From Pseudomonadota bacterium (GTDB lineage Bacteria; Pseudomonadota; Alphaproteobacteria; Rhizobiales; Hyphomicrobiaceae): 5,325 bases of DNA. The notes beneath the pieces were generated by a model that was not told the origin of the DNA, ran no database searches, and saw only the letters and a program-made list of their open reading frames with translations. Shown in pieces: positions 1 to 5,325 of this stretch. Made by a program: the position numbers and the translations under genes. Where the stretch lies: NCBI GenBank assembly GCA_023428365.1, contig JAEYYQ010000243.1:1-5325 (forward strand). The letters are read 5' to 3'. Position 1 is the first letter of the stretch, and each line of letters opens with the position of its first letter.

Positions 1-1529
1 CGGCCCCAACGATCTCCGCGTGCCTGCTCGGCAGCGATCTGCTCGACCGTTTCACGATCCAAGCGCACGCCATTGCGCGCCATCTCGGCAAGCGCCGAGG
101 CGCTCTGCTCGGCCTTGCTCAGCAATCCTGGAACATCGGCCAGCAATTTACCGATCGTGCTTGCACCCTCGCCCGCCTCGCGCAACGCACCGGCGACACC
201 GGCATTGGCCTCGACCCATTCTTTCGCGACGGGCTCAGCCGCGGTCCACAAATTGAGATTGGGATCGAGACCGCGCGCCACGCCTTCGACGATCACCATG
301 CTCTTTTGCAGCAGGATCAGCTCCGGGCGCGTTTCCATGTCGAAGACTTCGGTGTAAGCGAACAACTGGCCGAGCAGATCGGCCATTGAGATTTCATCCG
401 CCGTCTTGCCGTGGATCGGTTCACCGATAGCCCGCAACGCCTGCGCGAACACCTCGACGGGATGATGCGGCGGCACGTAGCCGGCCCAGAAATGAACCTC
501 CGCCGCACGCCGGTAGTCGCGTGTGATGATGCCGTGCAGGATCTCGGCGAGGAAGCGGCGCTCCTTCATGCCGAGCCGGCCCATGATGCCGAAATCGACG
601 GCAACCACCTTGCCCATCTCGTCGACGAACAGATTGCCCTGATGCATATCGGCATGAAAGAAGCCGTCGCGCATCGCATGGCGCAGGAAGCTGCGCAGCA
701 CAGTCTGTCCGAGTTCGTGACAATCGTGGCCAGCCGACTCCAGCGCAGCACGGTCAGAAATCGGAATGCCGTCGATCCACTCCAGCGTCATCACGCGTCG
801 CGCCGTACGCCGCCAATCGACCTGAGGCACGCGAAAGTTTTCGTCGTGCGCACTGTTCTCGGCCATTTCCGAGATTGCGGCAGCCTCCAGCCTCAGATCC
901 ATTTCGAGCTGCGTGGTGCGCGCCATCGTATCCACCACCGCGACCGGACGCAGCCGGCGCGAGGGCTCATGGAACCGCTCGATCGAGCGCGCCACCATAT
1001 AAAAGCTGTCGAGGTCGCGCTTGAACCGCTTCTCGATCCCCGGACGCAGGATCTTGACGGCCACCTTACGGCGCTGACCGTTCTCGATCACGACAGCCTT
1101 ATGCACCTGAGCGATCGACGCCGCCGCCACTGGCGGACCGAACTCGACGAAGTGGTCTTCGAGTTTCCCGCCCAGCGCCTCCTCGACGGCGGCGCGTGCT
1201 TCCGCCATCGAAAACGGCGGCATCTTATCCTGCAGGTGACGCAGGTCGGTGGCCAATTCCGGCCCGATGACATCCGCGCGCGTGGCGAGGAACTGGCCCA
1301 TCTTGATATAACTCGGGCCTAGCGAGGCAATCGCGTCCGTCAATCGCGTATCTTCGGACTTACCTGCGCGAAACGGCCACGTGATCGCGCGCACCGGCCA
1401 GGTCAGCGCGTAAGCGAGGGTCAACGCCAGGGGTGCCTTGGTCCCGCGGGGTACGAAGCGCACGCCATGCTGCGCCAGCACCAAACCAGCACGGCCAAGG
1501 CGAAACAGATTTGCCAGAGCGTTTGCCAT
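1..1529 (-). CDS. ubiB: UbiB, ubiquinone biosynthesis atypical kinase/ATPase (C-terminus cut by window edge)
   Basis: UbiB/ADCK-family protein kinase-like protein needed for ubiquinone biosynthesis, normally associated with the inner membrane, where its ATPase activity is thought to support handling of lipid intermediates. The minus-strand frame is open from the ATG at 1529-1527 to the window edge, giving 509 complete codons. Family landmarks appear in order: the KxGQ motif (K76, G78, Q79), the Ala-rich nucleotide loop in place of a Gly-rich loop (about 134-141, VAAASIAQ), the ATP-site lysine in VAVK (K159), the ExD motif (E209, D211), the catalytic loop HADMHQGN (292-299) and the DFG triplet (312-314). 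UbiB proteins are usually about 520-550 aa, so only a short tail is missing, including the C-terminal hydrophobic segments expected in the family. It starts 5 bp after the ubiE stop, so the two are almost certainly cotranscribed. No clear Shine-Dalgarno sequence is visible, so translation may be coupled to ubiE. Identification is very secure. Confidence 0.96.
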   Translation of the reverse strand, partial: MANALANLFRLGRAGLVLAQHGVRFVPRGTKAPLALTLAYALTWPVRAITWPFRAGKSEDTRLTDAIASLGPSYIKMGQFLATRADVIGPELATDLRHLQDKMPPFSMAEARAAVEEALGGKLEDHFVEFGPPVAAASIAQVHKAVVIENGQRRKVAVKILRPGIEKRFKRDLDSFYMVARSIERFHEPSRRLRPVAVVDTMARTTQLEMDLRLEAAAISEMAENSAHDENFRVPQVDWRRTARRVMTLEWIDGIPISDRAALESAGHDCHELGQTVLRSFLRHAMRDGFFHADMHQGNLFVDEMGKVVAVDFGIMGRLGMKERRFLAEILHGIITRDYRRAAEVHFWAGYVPPHHPVEVFAQALRAIGEPIHGKTADEISMADLLGQLFAYTEVFDMETRPELILLQKSMVIVEGVARGLDPNLNLWTAAEPVAKEWVEANAGVAGALREAGEGASTIGKLLADVPGLLSKAEQSASALAEMARNGVRLDRETVEQIAAEQARGDRWG

Positions 1530-1534
1530 GGACG

Positions 1535-2308
1535 TCAGATGCGCCAGCCGGAATGGATGGCGGCGATGCCACCCGTGAGATTGCGGTAGGTCACGTTTGC
1601 AAAACCGACCGCGCGGATCTTCGCGGCGAACGCCTCCTGGTTCGGAAACTTGCGGATGCTCTCGACGAGATAGCGGTAGGACTCCTCCGAGCCACCCGCC
1701 ACGCGTCCAAGACGCGGGATAATCTGGAAGGAATGAAGATCATACAGCCGGTCGAGCATCGGCACCTGGCATTCGGAAAACTCCAGGCACAGGAAATGGC
1801 CGCCACGCTTCAGCACGCGATAGGCTTCGCTCAACGCCTGATCGATGCGCGTCACGTTGCGGATACCGAAGGCAATCGTATAGGCGTCGAACGACCTGTC
1901 CGGGAACGGCAGCGCTTCCGCATTACCCTGCACAAGCGAAATCTGCCGGTCGCGATGCTCGGTCTCGACCTTGCGCTGGCCAACGCGCAGCATTTCCTCG
2001 CTGATGTCGCACACGACAGCGCGGCAACCCTGCCCGCCAGCGCGCGCATATTTCAGAGCCACATCGGCAGTGCCGCCCGCGACGTCGATCAGGCTGAACG
2101 CCTGATCGGAGCGCGGCGGGTTCAGCATCGTGATCAGGTCGTCCTTCCACAGCCGATGCAGGCCGCCGGACATCAGATCGTTCATCAGGTCGTAGCGTTC
2201 GGCGACGGTCGAGAAGACCTCGTTGACAAGGCCTTGACGCTCCTCGGGGCGGACATCCCGGAAACCGAACGTCGACGATGTATCGTGCTGATCTTGGTTG
2301 CTTATCAT
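1535..2308 (-). CDS. ubiE: UbiE, 2-methoxy-6-polyprenyl-1,4-benzoquinol C-methyltransferase
   Basis: SAM-dependent C-methyltransferase of ubiquinone biosynthesis (UbiE/COQ5; the same family does the menaquinone step where that pathway exists). From the ATG at 2308 it is 257 aa, close to the E. coli length of about 251. The first UbiE signature is intact at residues 39-54 ([16 protein letters not shown]). The SAM-binding motif I is DVAGGTAD at 75-82. The second signature lies at about 164-178 ([15 protein letters not shown]), and a typical tail ends in HSGWRI. The frame stays open upstream to 2446, but that extension would run through the divergent promoter region and has no family match. An alternative ATG at 2320 would add only four residues (MVRA). 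Neither start has a convincing Shine-Dalgarno sequence, so the exact start is uncertain by four codons. Motif I reads GGTAD where GGTGD is commoner. The gene heads the ubiE-ubiB unit and is divergent from mutM. Confidence 0.96.
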   Translation of the reverse strand: MISNQDQHDTSSTFGFRDVRPEERQGLVNEVFSTVAERYDLMNDLMSGGLHRLWKDDLITMLNPPRSDQAFSLIDVAGGTADVALKYARAGGQGCRAVVCDISEEMLRVGQRKVETEHRDRQISLVQGNAEALPFPDRSFDAYTIAFGIRNVTRIDQALSEAYRVLKRGGHFLCLEFSECQVPMLDRLYDLHSFQIIPRLGRVAGGSEESYRYLVESIRKFPNQEAFAAKIRAVGFANVTYRNLTGGIAAIHSGWRI

Positions 2309-2366
2309 GGCGCGCACCATATCTGAGCCGCGGCCGCAGCGCCAATCCGACTGCGCGTACGGTGGA

Positions 2367-2387
2367 AGGGTGCTTAACATGCACCTT
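2367..2387. repeat. Short inverted repeat in the ubiE/mutM divergent region
   Basis: GGTGC (2369-2373) and GCACC (2381-2385) form a perfect 5-bp inverted repeat around a 7-nt AT-rich centre, TTAACAT. It extends by a G-T pair and an A-T pair to 2367 and 2387. It sits between two divergent genes, so an operator role is possible. No regulator family is indicated, and repeats this short occur by chance. Confidence 0.3.
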
Positions 2388-2444
2388 CGGGCTCGCCTTG
2401 TCGCTGCAGCACGGCTAAACCATGCCCCGGCAAATTGCCCCGCC

Positions 2445-2450
2445 ACGGAG
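2445..2450 (+). promoter_or_regulatory. Ribosome binding site of mutM
   Basis: ACGGAG lies 11 nt before the GTG at 2462. It supports GTG rather than the in-frame ATG at 2435, for which this purine run would be downstream. Confidence 0.6.
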
Positions 2451-2461
2451 CACGATCACAG

Positions 2462-3349
2462 GTGCCAGAGCTTCCCGAAGTCGAAACCGTCCGCCGCGGC
2501 CTGGAGCCGGTGATGGCCGGCAAGCGAATCCGCCGGCTGGAGCAGCGCCGCCCAGACCTGCGGTTTCCGTTCCCGGAGCGGTTCGCGGAACGCCTCGAAG
2601 GCCAGCGCATCGAGCGGATCAGCCGCCGCGCCAAGTACTTGATGGCTCATTTGTCGAGTGGAGAGGTGCTGGTGATGCACCTCGGGATGAGCGGCCGCTT
2701 CACGATCGCCCTGCCGGGACGGGGGCGATCCGCGGTGCTGGGCGACTACATCTACGAGCACGCCGGCAACCCAGTGCACGATCACGTGCGGTTCGAGCTG
2801 GAGGGGGGCGCCACCGTCACCTACAACGACCCGCGCCGGTTCGGGTACATGGTGCTGATACCCGAGGATACGCTGGACCAGCACCCGCTGTTTCGCGGTC
2901 TCGGCGTGGAGCCGCTCGGCAATGCCTTGAACGCCGACTATCTGGCGTCGCGGGCACGCGGCCGGAAAACCGATCTTAAGGCCTTCCTGATGGACCAGCG
3001 CAACGTCGCGGGACTTGGCAACATCTACGTCTGTGAGGCCCTGAACCAATCCGGGATCAGTCCGATGCGCGTGTCCTCATCGCTTGCAACCGCCTCCGGC
3101 CGGCCAACGCCACGCACGGAACGGCTCGTCCCTGCCATACGTTCGGTGCTGGAGCGGGCCATTCTCGCCGGTGGCTCGACGCTCCGTGATTATCGCCAGG
3201 CCGATGGCTCAACGGGCGCGTTCCAGGAGTCCTTTCTGGTTTATGGTCGCGAAGGGGAACCTTGCCTGACGCCCGGCTGCCGAGGCATTGTCCAGCGCAG
3301 CGTCCAAGCCGGACGCTCGACATTCCACTGCCCTAAGTGTCAGCGATAA
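2462..3349 (+). CDS. mutM: MutM/Fpg, bifunctional formamidopyrimidine-DNA glycosylase/AP lyase
   Basis: Base-excision repair enzyme that removes 8-oxoguanine and formamidopyrimidines opposite C, then cuts the abasic site by beta/delta-elimination. It is 295 aa from the GTG at 2462, within the usual range of about 270-295. That start gives the family N-terminus (M)PELPEVETV. Pro2 is the Schiff-base nucleophile and must become the N-terminal residue after Met removal, with Glu3 beside it. Other visible landmarks are the conserved Lys58 in RRAKYL (Lys57 in E. coli when Met is counted), the LGMSG loop with M76, and DPRRFG with R125 and F127 (base-stacking triad). The H2TH region is NVAGLGNIYVCEALNQSGIS (181-200). 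The C-terminal zinc finger uses C268, C273, C290 and C293, with R285 in its hairpin. It is divergent from ubiE and 12 bp upstream of the small exported protein. The protein appears complete, with no motif missing. Confidence 0.97.
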   Translation: MPELPEVETVRRGLEPVMAGKRIRRLEQRRPDLRFPFPERFAERLEGQRIERISRRAKYLMAHLSSGEVLVMHLGMSGRFTIALPGRGRSAVLGDYIYEHAGNPVHDHVRFELEGGATVTYNDPRRFGYMVLIPEDTLDQHPLFRGLGVEPLGNALNADYLASRARGRKTDLKAFLMDQRNVAGLGNIYVCEALNQSGISPMRVSSSLATASGRPTPRTERLVPAIRSVLERAILAGGSTLRDYRQADGSTGAFQESFLVYGREGEPCLTPGCRGIVQRSVQAGRSTFHCPKCQR

Positions 3350-3352
3350 TCT

Positions 3353-3358
3353 GGAGGA
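3353..3358 (+). promoter_or_regulatory. Strong Shine-Dalgarno before a TTG start
   Basis: GGAGGA follows the mutM stop (TAA 3347-3349) directly and precedes the TTG at 3362 by 3 nt; counted from GGAG the gap is 5 nt. It is among the best Shine-Dalgarno matches in the window and decides the TTG start, since no in-frame ATG or GTG lies near it. Confidence 0.7.
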
Positions 3359-3361
3359 AGA

Positions 3362-3661
3362 TTGTTCATCAATTGTAGGCGGATTGCCACCACACTCTTT
3401 TGGTGCCTCATTGCAACGCCGGTGTTTGCGCAAGACCTCGCGAGCAGTTTTGCAAAATTCCCGCTAAAGGATTGGGACAGGTTGAGAATGGATCAACGGG
3501 TCCAAATCTCGCGCGAACTTGGCAACGCCAACGGACTGCGCAGTAATACTTACATTAATGCGTGCATGAAGACCCTCGCAGGGGATATCAGATTCGAGAA
3601 TCGTCCCATGAAAGAAGCTTTCGACGCTTGCATTGAATCAGGAAAGCGCGACGGCGAATAA
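3362..3661 (+). CDS. Small probable exported protein of unknown function
   Basis: I do not recognise this 99-aa protein. The TTG at 3362 follows a strong Shine-Dalgarno sequence. The N-terminus looks like a Sec signal peptide: two arginines at 6-7, a hydrophobic core at about 8-20, and a plausible signal peptidase I site after VFA (21-23), leaving a mature protein of about 76 residues beginning QDLASS. There is no lipobox, because C15 is preceded by LFW. The mature part is polar and probably helical, with exactly two cysteines (C68 and C90) that could form a disulfide in the periplasm. It lies 12 bp after mutM and 30 bp before the hydratase gene, so it is probably cotranscribed with both. By hand count the gene is about 50% GC, while sampled lines of mutM and the hydratase gene are about 60-72%. 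This suggests relaxed selection, recent origin or transfer. Function cannot be assigned. Confidence 0.8.
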   Translation: MFINCRRIATTLFWCLIATPVFAQDLASSFAKFPLKDWDRLRMDQRVQISRELGNANGLRSNTYINACMKTLAGDIRFENRPMKEAFDACIESGKRDGE

Positions 3662-3691
3662 CGCGGGGTTTCAGGAGCATAGGGAAAGCAC

Positions 3692-4465
3692 ATGGCTTAC
3701 CAGAACATCCTCGTCGAGACCCGTGGCAAAGTCGGTCTCATCACACTCAACCGCCCACAGGCGCTGAACGCCCTCAACAGTGCGCTGATCGCAGAACTGA
3801 ACACCGTGATCGACCAGTGGGAGGCCGACGACGCCATTGCCTGCATGGTCGTGACCGGTTCGGAAAAGGCGTTCGCGGCCGGCGCGGATATCAAGGAGAT
3901 CCAGTCCAAGACCTACATGGAGGTTTTCCGCGAGGACTTCATCGGCTCGTGGGATCACATCACGCGCTGCCGCAAGCCGGTCATCGCGGCCGTGGCGGGC
4001 TTCGCACTCGGCGGCGGCTGTGAACTGGCCATGATGTGCGACTTCATCATCGCGGCCGACACGGCGAAGTTCGGTCAGCCGGAAATCAAGATAGGAATCA
4101 TGCCGGGGGCTGGCGGCACCCAGCGTCTGGCCCGCTTCGTCGGCAAGGCCAAGGCCATGGATATGTGCCTCACGGGTCGCATGATGGACGCCGCCGAGGC
4201 CGAGCACTGCGGGCTTGTCAGCCGCGTCGTTCCCGCCGCCAATCTGCTCGATGAGGCGATCAAGGCAGCCGAAACCATCGCCAGCATGTCGCTGCCTGCG
4301 GTCATGATGACCAAGGAGAGCGTGAACCGGTCGTTCGAGACAACGCTCGGCGAAGGCATCCGCTTCGAGCGCCGCGTGTTCCACTCGCTGTTCTCGACTG
4401 AGGATCAGAAGGAAGGCATGGCCGCGTTCGCCGAAAAGCGGAAACCGGCGTTTAAGAACCGCTGA
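3692..4465 (+). CDS. Enoyl-CoA hydratase (crotonase family)
   Basis: Cytoplasmic crotonase-fold enzyme predicted to add water to trans-2-enoyl-CoA in fatty-acid beta-oxidation or related acyl-CoA breakdown. It is 257 aa, the normal length for stand-alone hydratases. The oxyanion-hole segment is [10 protein letters not shown] (60-69), with A65 aligning to Ala98 of rat mitochondrial hydratase. The second oxyanion element, GGG at 107-109, is followed by catalytic Glu111 ([11 protein letters not shown], Glu144 in rat). The second catalytic residue is Glu131 ([19 protein letters not shown], Glu164 in rat). The spacing of 20 residues between the glutamates matches the rat enzyme. Both acids are present, so a true hydratase is favoured over an isomerase or other crotonase. 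An AGGGA at 3681-3685 sits 6 nt before the ATG. It is the last gene of the probable mutM transcript and is followed by a hairpin terminator. Substrate chain length and the exact pathway cannot be read from sequence. Confidence 0.95.
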   Translation: MAYQNILVETRGKVGLITLNRPQALNALNSALIAELNTVIDQWEADDAIACMVVTGSEKAFAAGADIKEIQSKTYMEVFREDFIGSWDHITRCRKPVIAAVAGFALGGGCELAMMCDFIIAADTAKFGQPEIKIGIMPGAGGTQRLARFVGKAKAMDMCLTGRMMDAAEAEHCGLVSRVVPAANLLDEAIKAAETIASMSLPAVMMTKESVNRSFETTLGEGIRFERRVFHSLFSTEDQKEGMAAFAEKRKPAFKNR

Positions 4466-4492
4466 TCCGCCACGAAATCGCAGAGAGATCAT

Positions 4493-4525
4493 GCCCTGGC
4501 CAATCAACGTTGGCTGGGGCTTTCT
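4493..4525 (+). terminator. Rho-independent terminator after the enoyl-CoA hydratase gene
   Basis: An 11-bp stem (4493-4503 with 4510-4520) closes a 6-nt loop, TCAACG, and is followed by TTTCT. On the plus-strand RNA all eleven positions pair, two as G-U wobbles. On the minus strand those two become C-A and A-C mismatches and no T-run follows, so the element favours plus-strand transcripts. The T-run is short. Its end overlaps the stop codon of the convergent membrane-protein gene (4524-4526). Confidence 0.7.
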
Positions 4526-5123
4526 ATGCCCGCATCAGCTTGCGCTGCGTGATCACAGCGATTGCGGATAGTCCGACGATCGCCAATCCACCAAACAGAA
4601 AGATCTGATTGGCCGCCCAGTCGGGCCGGAATGTTTCCAGCTTACGGGAGCCGATGAGAAATACGAGGCCGGCGACCGCGGCAACGCCCTGAAGCATCGT
4701 CAACTGCAACCCGCGCTGCAGGACCGGTCTCCGCGCCCCGGGTCCAGCCCGGTCCAGCAAGACGCCGAAGACGTAAGCAAAAGCACCGAGCAGAGCCATG
4801 CCCGCCCCGTACTGCCAGCCATGCTGCCATCTGAGGCCCGACAGCGTGTAGACAGCAAACATCGCGACCGCGCCCCAGACGAACGCGATCGCCATCAGCC
4901 ATGCATTGAAGCGTGCGGCCTCAACGGCTGCTTCATCCGTTGTCTGCTCTTCCGACCACAGCGGCTGATTGGCCCGTAGCCCAACCACCAGAACCACCAA
5001 AGCGAATAGTCCAGCGGACGCACCCACGAGCATCTGCGCGCCGCGCCCGGCTCCCAGAACGATCACTGCGACGCTCAGGCAAAGCGCCAGGATCAGCCAC
5101 GGTGCAACTCTTTGAAACGACAT
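4524..5123 (-). CDS. Polytopic membrane protein of unknown function, about six transmembrane segments
   Basis: A 199-aa integral membrane protein that I cannot assign to a named family. The start at 5123 (MSFQRVAPW) has GGAG at 5136-5133, 9 nt upstream. The frame continues upstream to an ATG at 5231, but that longer form would overlap the preceding gene and adds a polar, low-complexity stretch, so the shorter start is preferred. Hydrophobic segments lie at about residues 7-25, 29-50, 74-94, 104-124, 141-158 and 172-192, which suggests six membrane spans. A charged loop falls at about 51-72 (EEQTTDEAAVEAAR) between spans 2 and 3. The C-terminal span begins DWAAN (168-172) and resembles the end of the gene immediately upstream. 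The two genes are 49 bp apart on the same strand, so they are likely cotranscribed. It converges on the hydratase gene across the terminator. Confidence 0.8.
   Translation of the reverse strand: MSFQRVAPWLILALCLSVAVIVLGAGRGAQMLVGASAGLFALVVLVVGLRANQPLWSEEQTTDEAAVEAARFNAWLMAIAFVWGAVAMFAVYTLSGLRWQHGWQYGAGMALLGAFAYVFGVLLDRAGPGARRPVLQRGLQLTMLQGVAAVAGLVFLIGSRKLETFRPDWAANQIFLFGGLAIVGLSAIAVITQRKLMRA
4608..4622. repeat. Copy 1 of a 15-bp direct repeat shared by the two membrane-protein genes
   Basis: ATTGGCCGCCCAGTC occurs here and again at 5248-5262. In both places it encodes the DWAAN start of the last membrane span, so it reflects gene duplication or coding constraint rather than a separate element. 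Confidence 0.75.
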
Positions 5124-5132
5124 ATCGACGAT

Positions 5133-5136
5133 CTCC
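5133..5136 (-). promoter_or_regulatory. Ribosome binding site deciding the start of the 199-aa membrane protein
   Basis: GGAG on the minus strand is 9 nt before the ATG at 5123. It supports that start over the longer reading that begins at 5231. Confidence 0.6.
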
Positions 5137-5172
5137 GGCCCGTCGCCAGCTCCCTGACCAGCGTCGTTTGGC

Positions 5173-5325
5173 CTACGCGTGCTTGTTGTTGCGCAAAGCG
5201 TACGCACTGATGATGGCAATGGCCATCGCACCGAAAAAGAACACGTTATTGGCCGCCCAGTCTGTGAAGCGTAGCGTGAAGAAGCGCACCATCTTTCCGT
5301 CGATCAGCAGCCCCAGCATGGTGAT
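5173..5325 (-). CDS. Second membrane protein of unknown function, C-terminal part only
   Basis: Only the last 50 codons are inside the window; the rest lies beyond the right edge. The frame is open from 5325 to the TAG at 5175-5173. The visible part has a short hydrophobic stretch (ITMLGLLI), a basic linker (GKMVRFFTLRF), then DWAANNVFFFG leading into a membrane span of about 20 residues and a basic tail ending RNNKHA. From DWAAN onward, 13 of 23 residues are identical to the C-terminal span of the gene 49 bp downstream (4524-5123), counted by hand. It therefore looks like an upstream tandem paralogue. Whether its N-terminal part also matches cannot be seen. ATG codons exist within the visible part, so a short gene starting inside the window cannot be fully excluded, but the frame is open to the edge. 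Confidence 0.7.
   Translation of the reverse strand: MTMLGLLIDGKMVRFFTLRFTDWAANNVFFFGAMAIAIISAYALRNNKHA
5248..5262. repeat. Copy 2 of the 15-bp direct repeat
   Basis: Identical to 4608-4622. It encodes the DWAAN segment of the partial membrane protein. Confidence 0.75.

Larger units (their letters stand above)
2321..2461. promoter_or_regulatory. Divergent ubiE / mutM intergenic region
   Basis: This roughly 140-bp stretch separates the divergent starts of ubiE and mutM and should hold both promoters. I could not fix either with confidence. A CTTGTC element at 2397-2402 resembles an alphaproteobacterial -35 for the mutM direction. The nearest -10-like sequence, CTAAAC at 2415-2420, is only 12 bp away, which is too close for a standard sigma-70 promoter. 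The region also contains a small inverted repeat (listed separately) and a GC-rich NotI-like palindrome near 2329-2338. Confidence 0.5.

Noticed and set aside
411..1322. 303-codon plus-strand reading frame
   Set aside because: Lies antisense inside ubiB, whose kinase-family motifs are all present on the other strand. The translation is rich in His and Arg with no recognisable domain, as expected of a GC-rich shadow frame.
1433..2326. 297-codon plus-strand reading frame
   Set aside because: Antisense to ubiE and the start of ubiB, with no domain; explained by high GC content.
2397..2420. Possible sigma-70 promoter CTTGTC ... CTAAAC for mutM
   Set aside because: The 12-bp spacer is too short for a standard promoter, so it is mentioned only within the intergenic entry.
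2309..2446. 46-codon N-terminal extension of UbiE to the ATG at 2446
   Set aside because: It would cover most of the divergent intergenic region, is not seen in the UbiE family as I know it, and has no ribosome binding site. The start at 2308 or 2320 fits the usual length.
2422..2979. 185-codon plus-strand frame overlapping mutM
   Set aside because: It is in another frame from mutM, is rich in Arg, Pro and Ala with no domain, and mutM accounts for the region fully.
3671..4507. 278-codon minus-strand reading frame longer than the gene opposite
   Set aside because: Antisense to the enoyl-CoA hydratase gene, which has both catalytic glutamates and a ribosome binding site. The antisense protein shows no family features and would read through the terminator hairpin.
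5124..5231. 36-codon N-terminal extension of the 199-aa membrane protein
   Set aside because: It would overlap the end of the upstream membrane-protein gene and is polar and unstructured. The ATG at 5123 has a well-placed GGAG.

Overview
The window looks like a core chromosomal segment of a high-GC alphaproteobacterium, most likely in the Hyphomicrobiales (Rhizobiales), near Bradyrhizobium, Rhodopseudomonas or Xanthobacteraceae. I base this on the protein style of UbiB, UbiE and MutM, and on the ubiB-ubiE/mutM/enoyl-CoA hydratase cluster, which I recall sitting near dnaA in that group. No database search was possible, so the taxonomic call is an inference.

Layout. From 1 to 2308 (or 2320) the minus strand carries two ubiquinone-biosynthesis genes read right to left: ubiE (C-methyltransferase) and, 5 bp downstream, ubiB (atypical ADCK/UbiB-family kinase-like protein). 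The C-terminal end of ubiB runs off the left edge. A divergent intergenic region of about 140 bp (2321-2461) separates ubiE from a plus-strand cluster: mutM (formamidopyrimidine-DNA glycosylase, GTG start), a 99-residue probable exported protein of unknown function with a TTG start and about 50% GC, and a crotonase-family enoyl-CoA hydratase. Gaps of 12 and 30 bp suggest one transcript, ending at a hairpin terminator at 4493-4525. Converging on that terminator from the right are two minus-strand integral membrane proteins of unknown function. One is complete (199 aa) and the other is cut by the right edge (last 50 codons). Their C-terminal ends are clearly similar, so they look like tandem paralogues.

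Functional picture. ubiE and ubiB act in ubiquinone biosynthesis. MutM removes oxidised purines from DNA. The hydratase acts in acyl-CoA oxidation. The grouping is a housekeeping neighbourhood rather than an obvious pathway. I see no mobile elements, CRISPR arrays, tRNA or rRNA genes, and nothing that amounts to a new system. The least explained parts are the low-GC exported small protein between mutM and the hydratase gene, and the pair of related membrane proteins.
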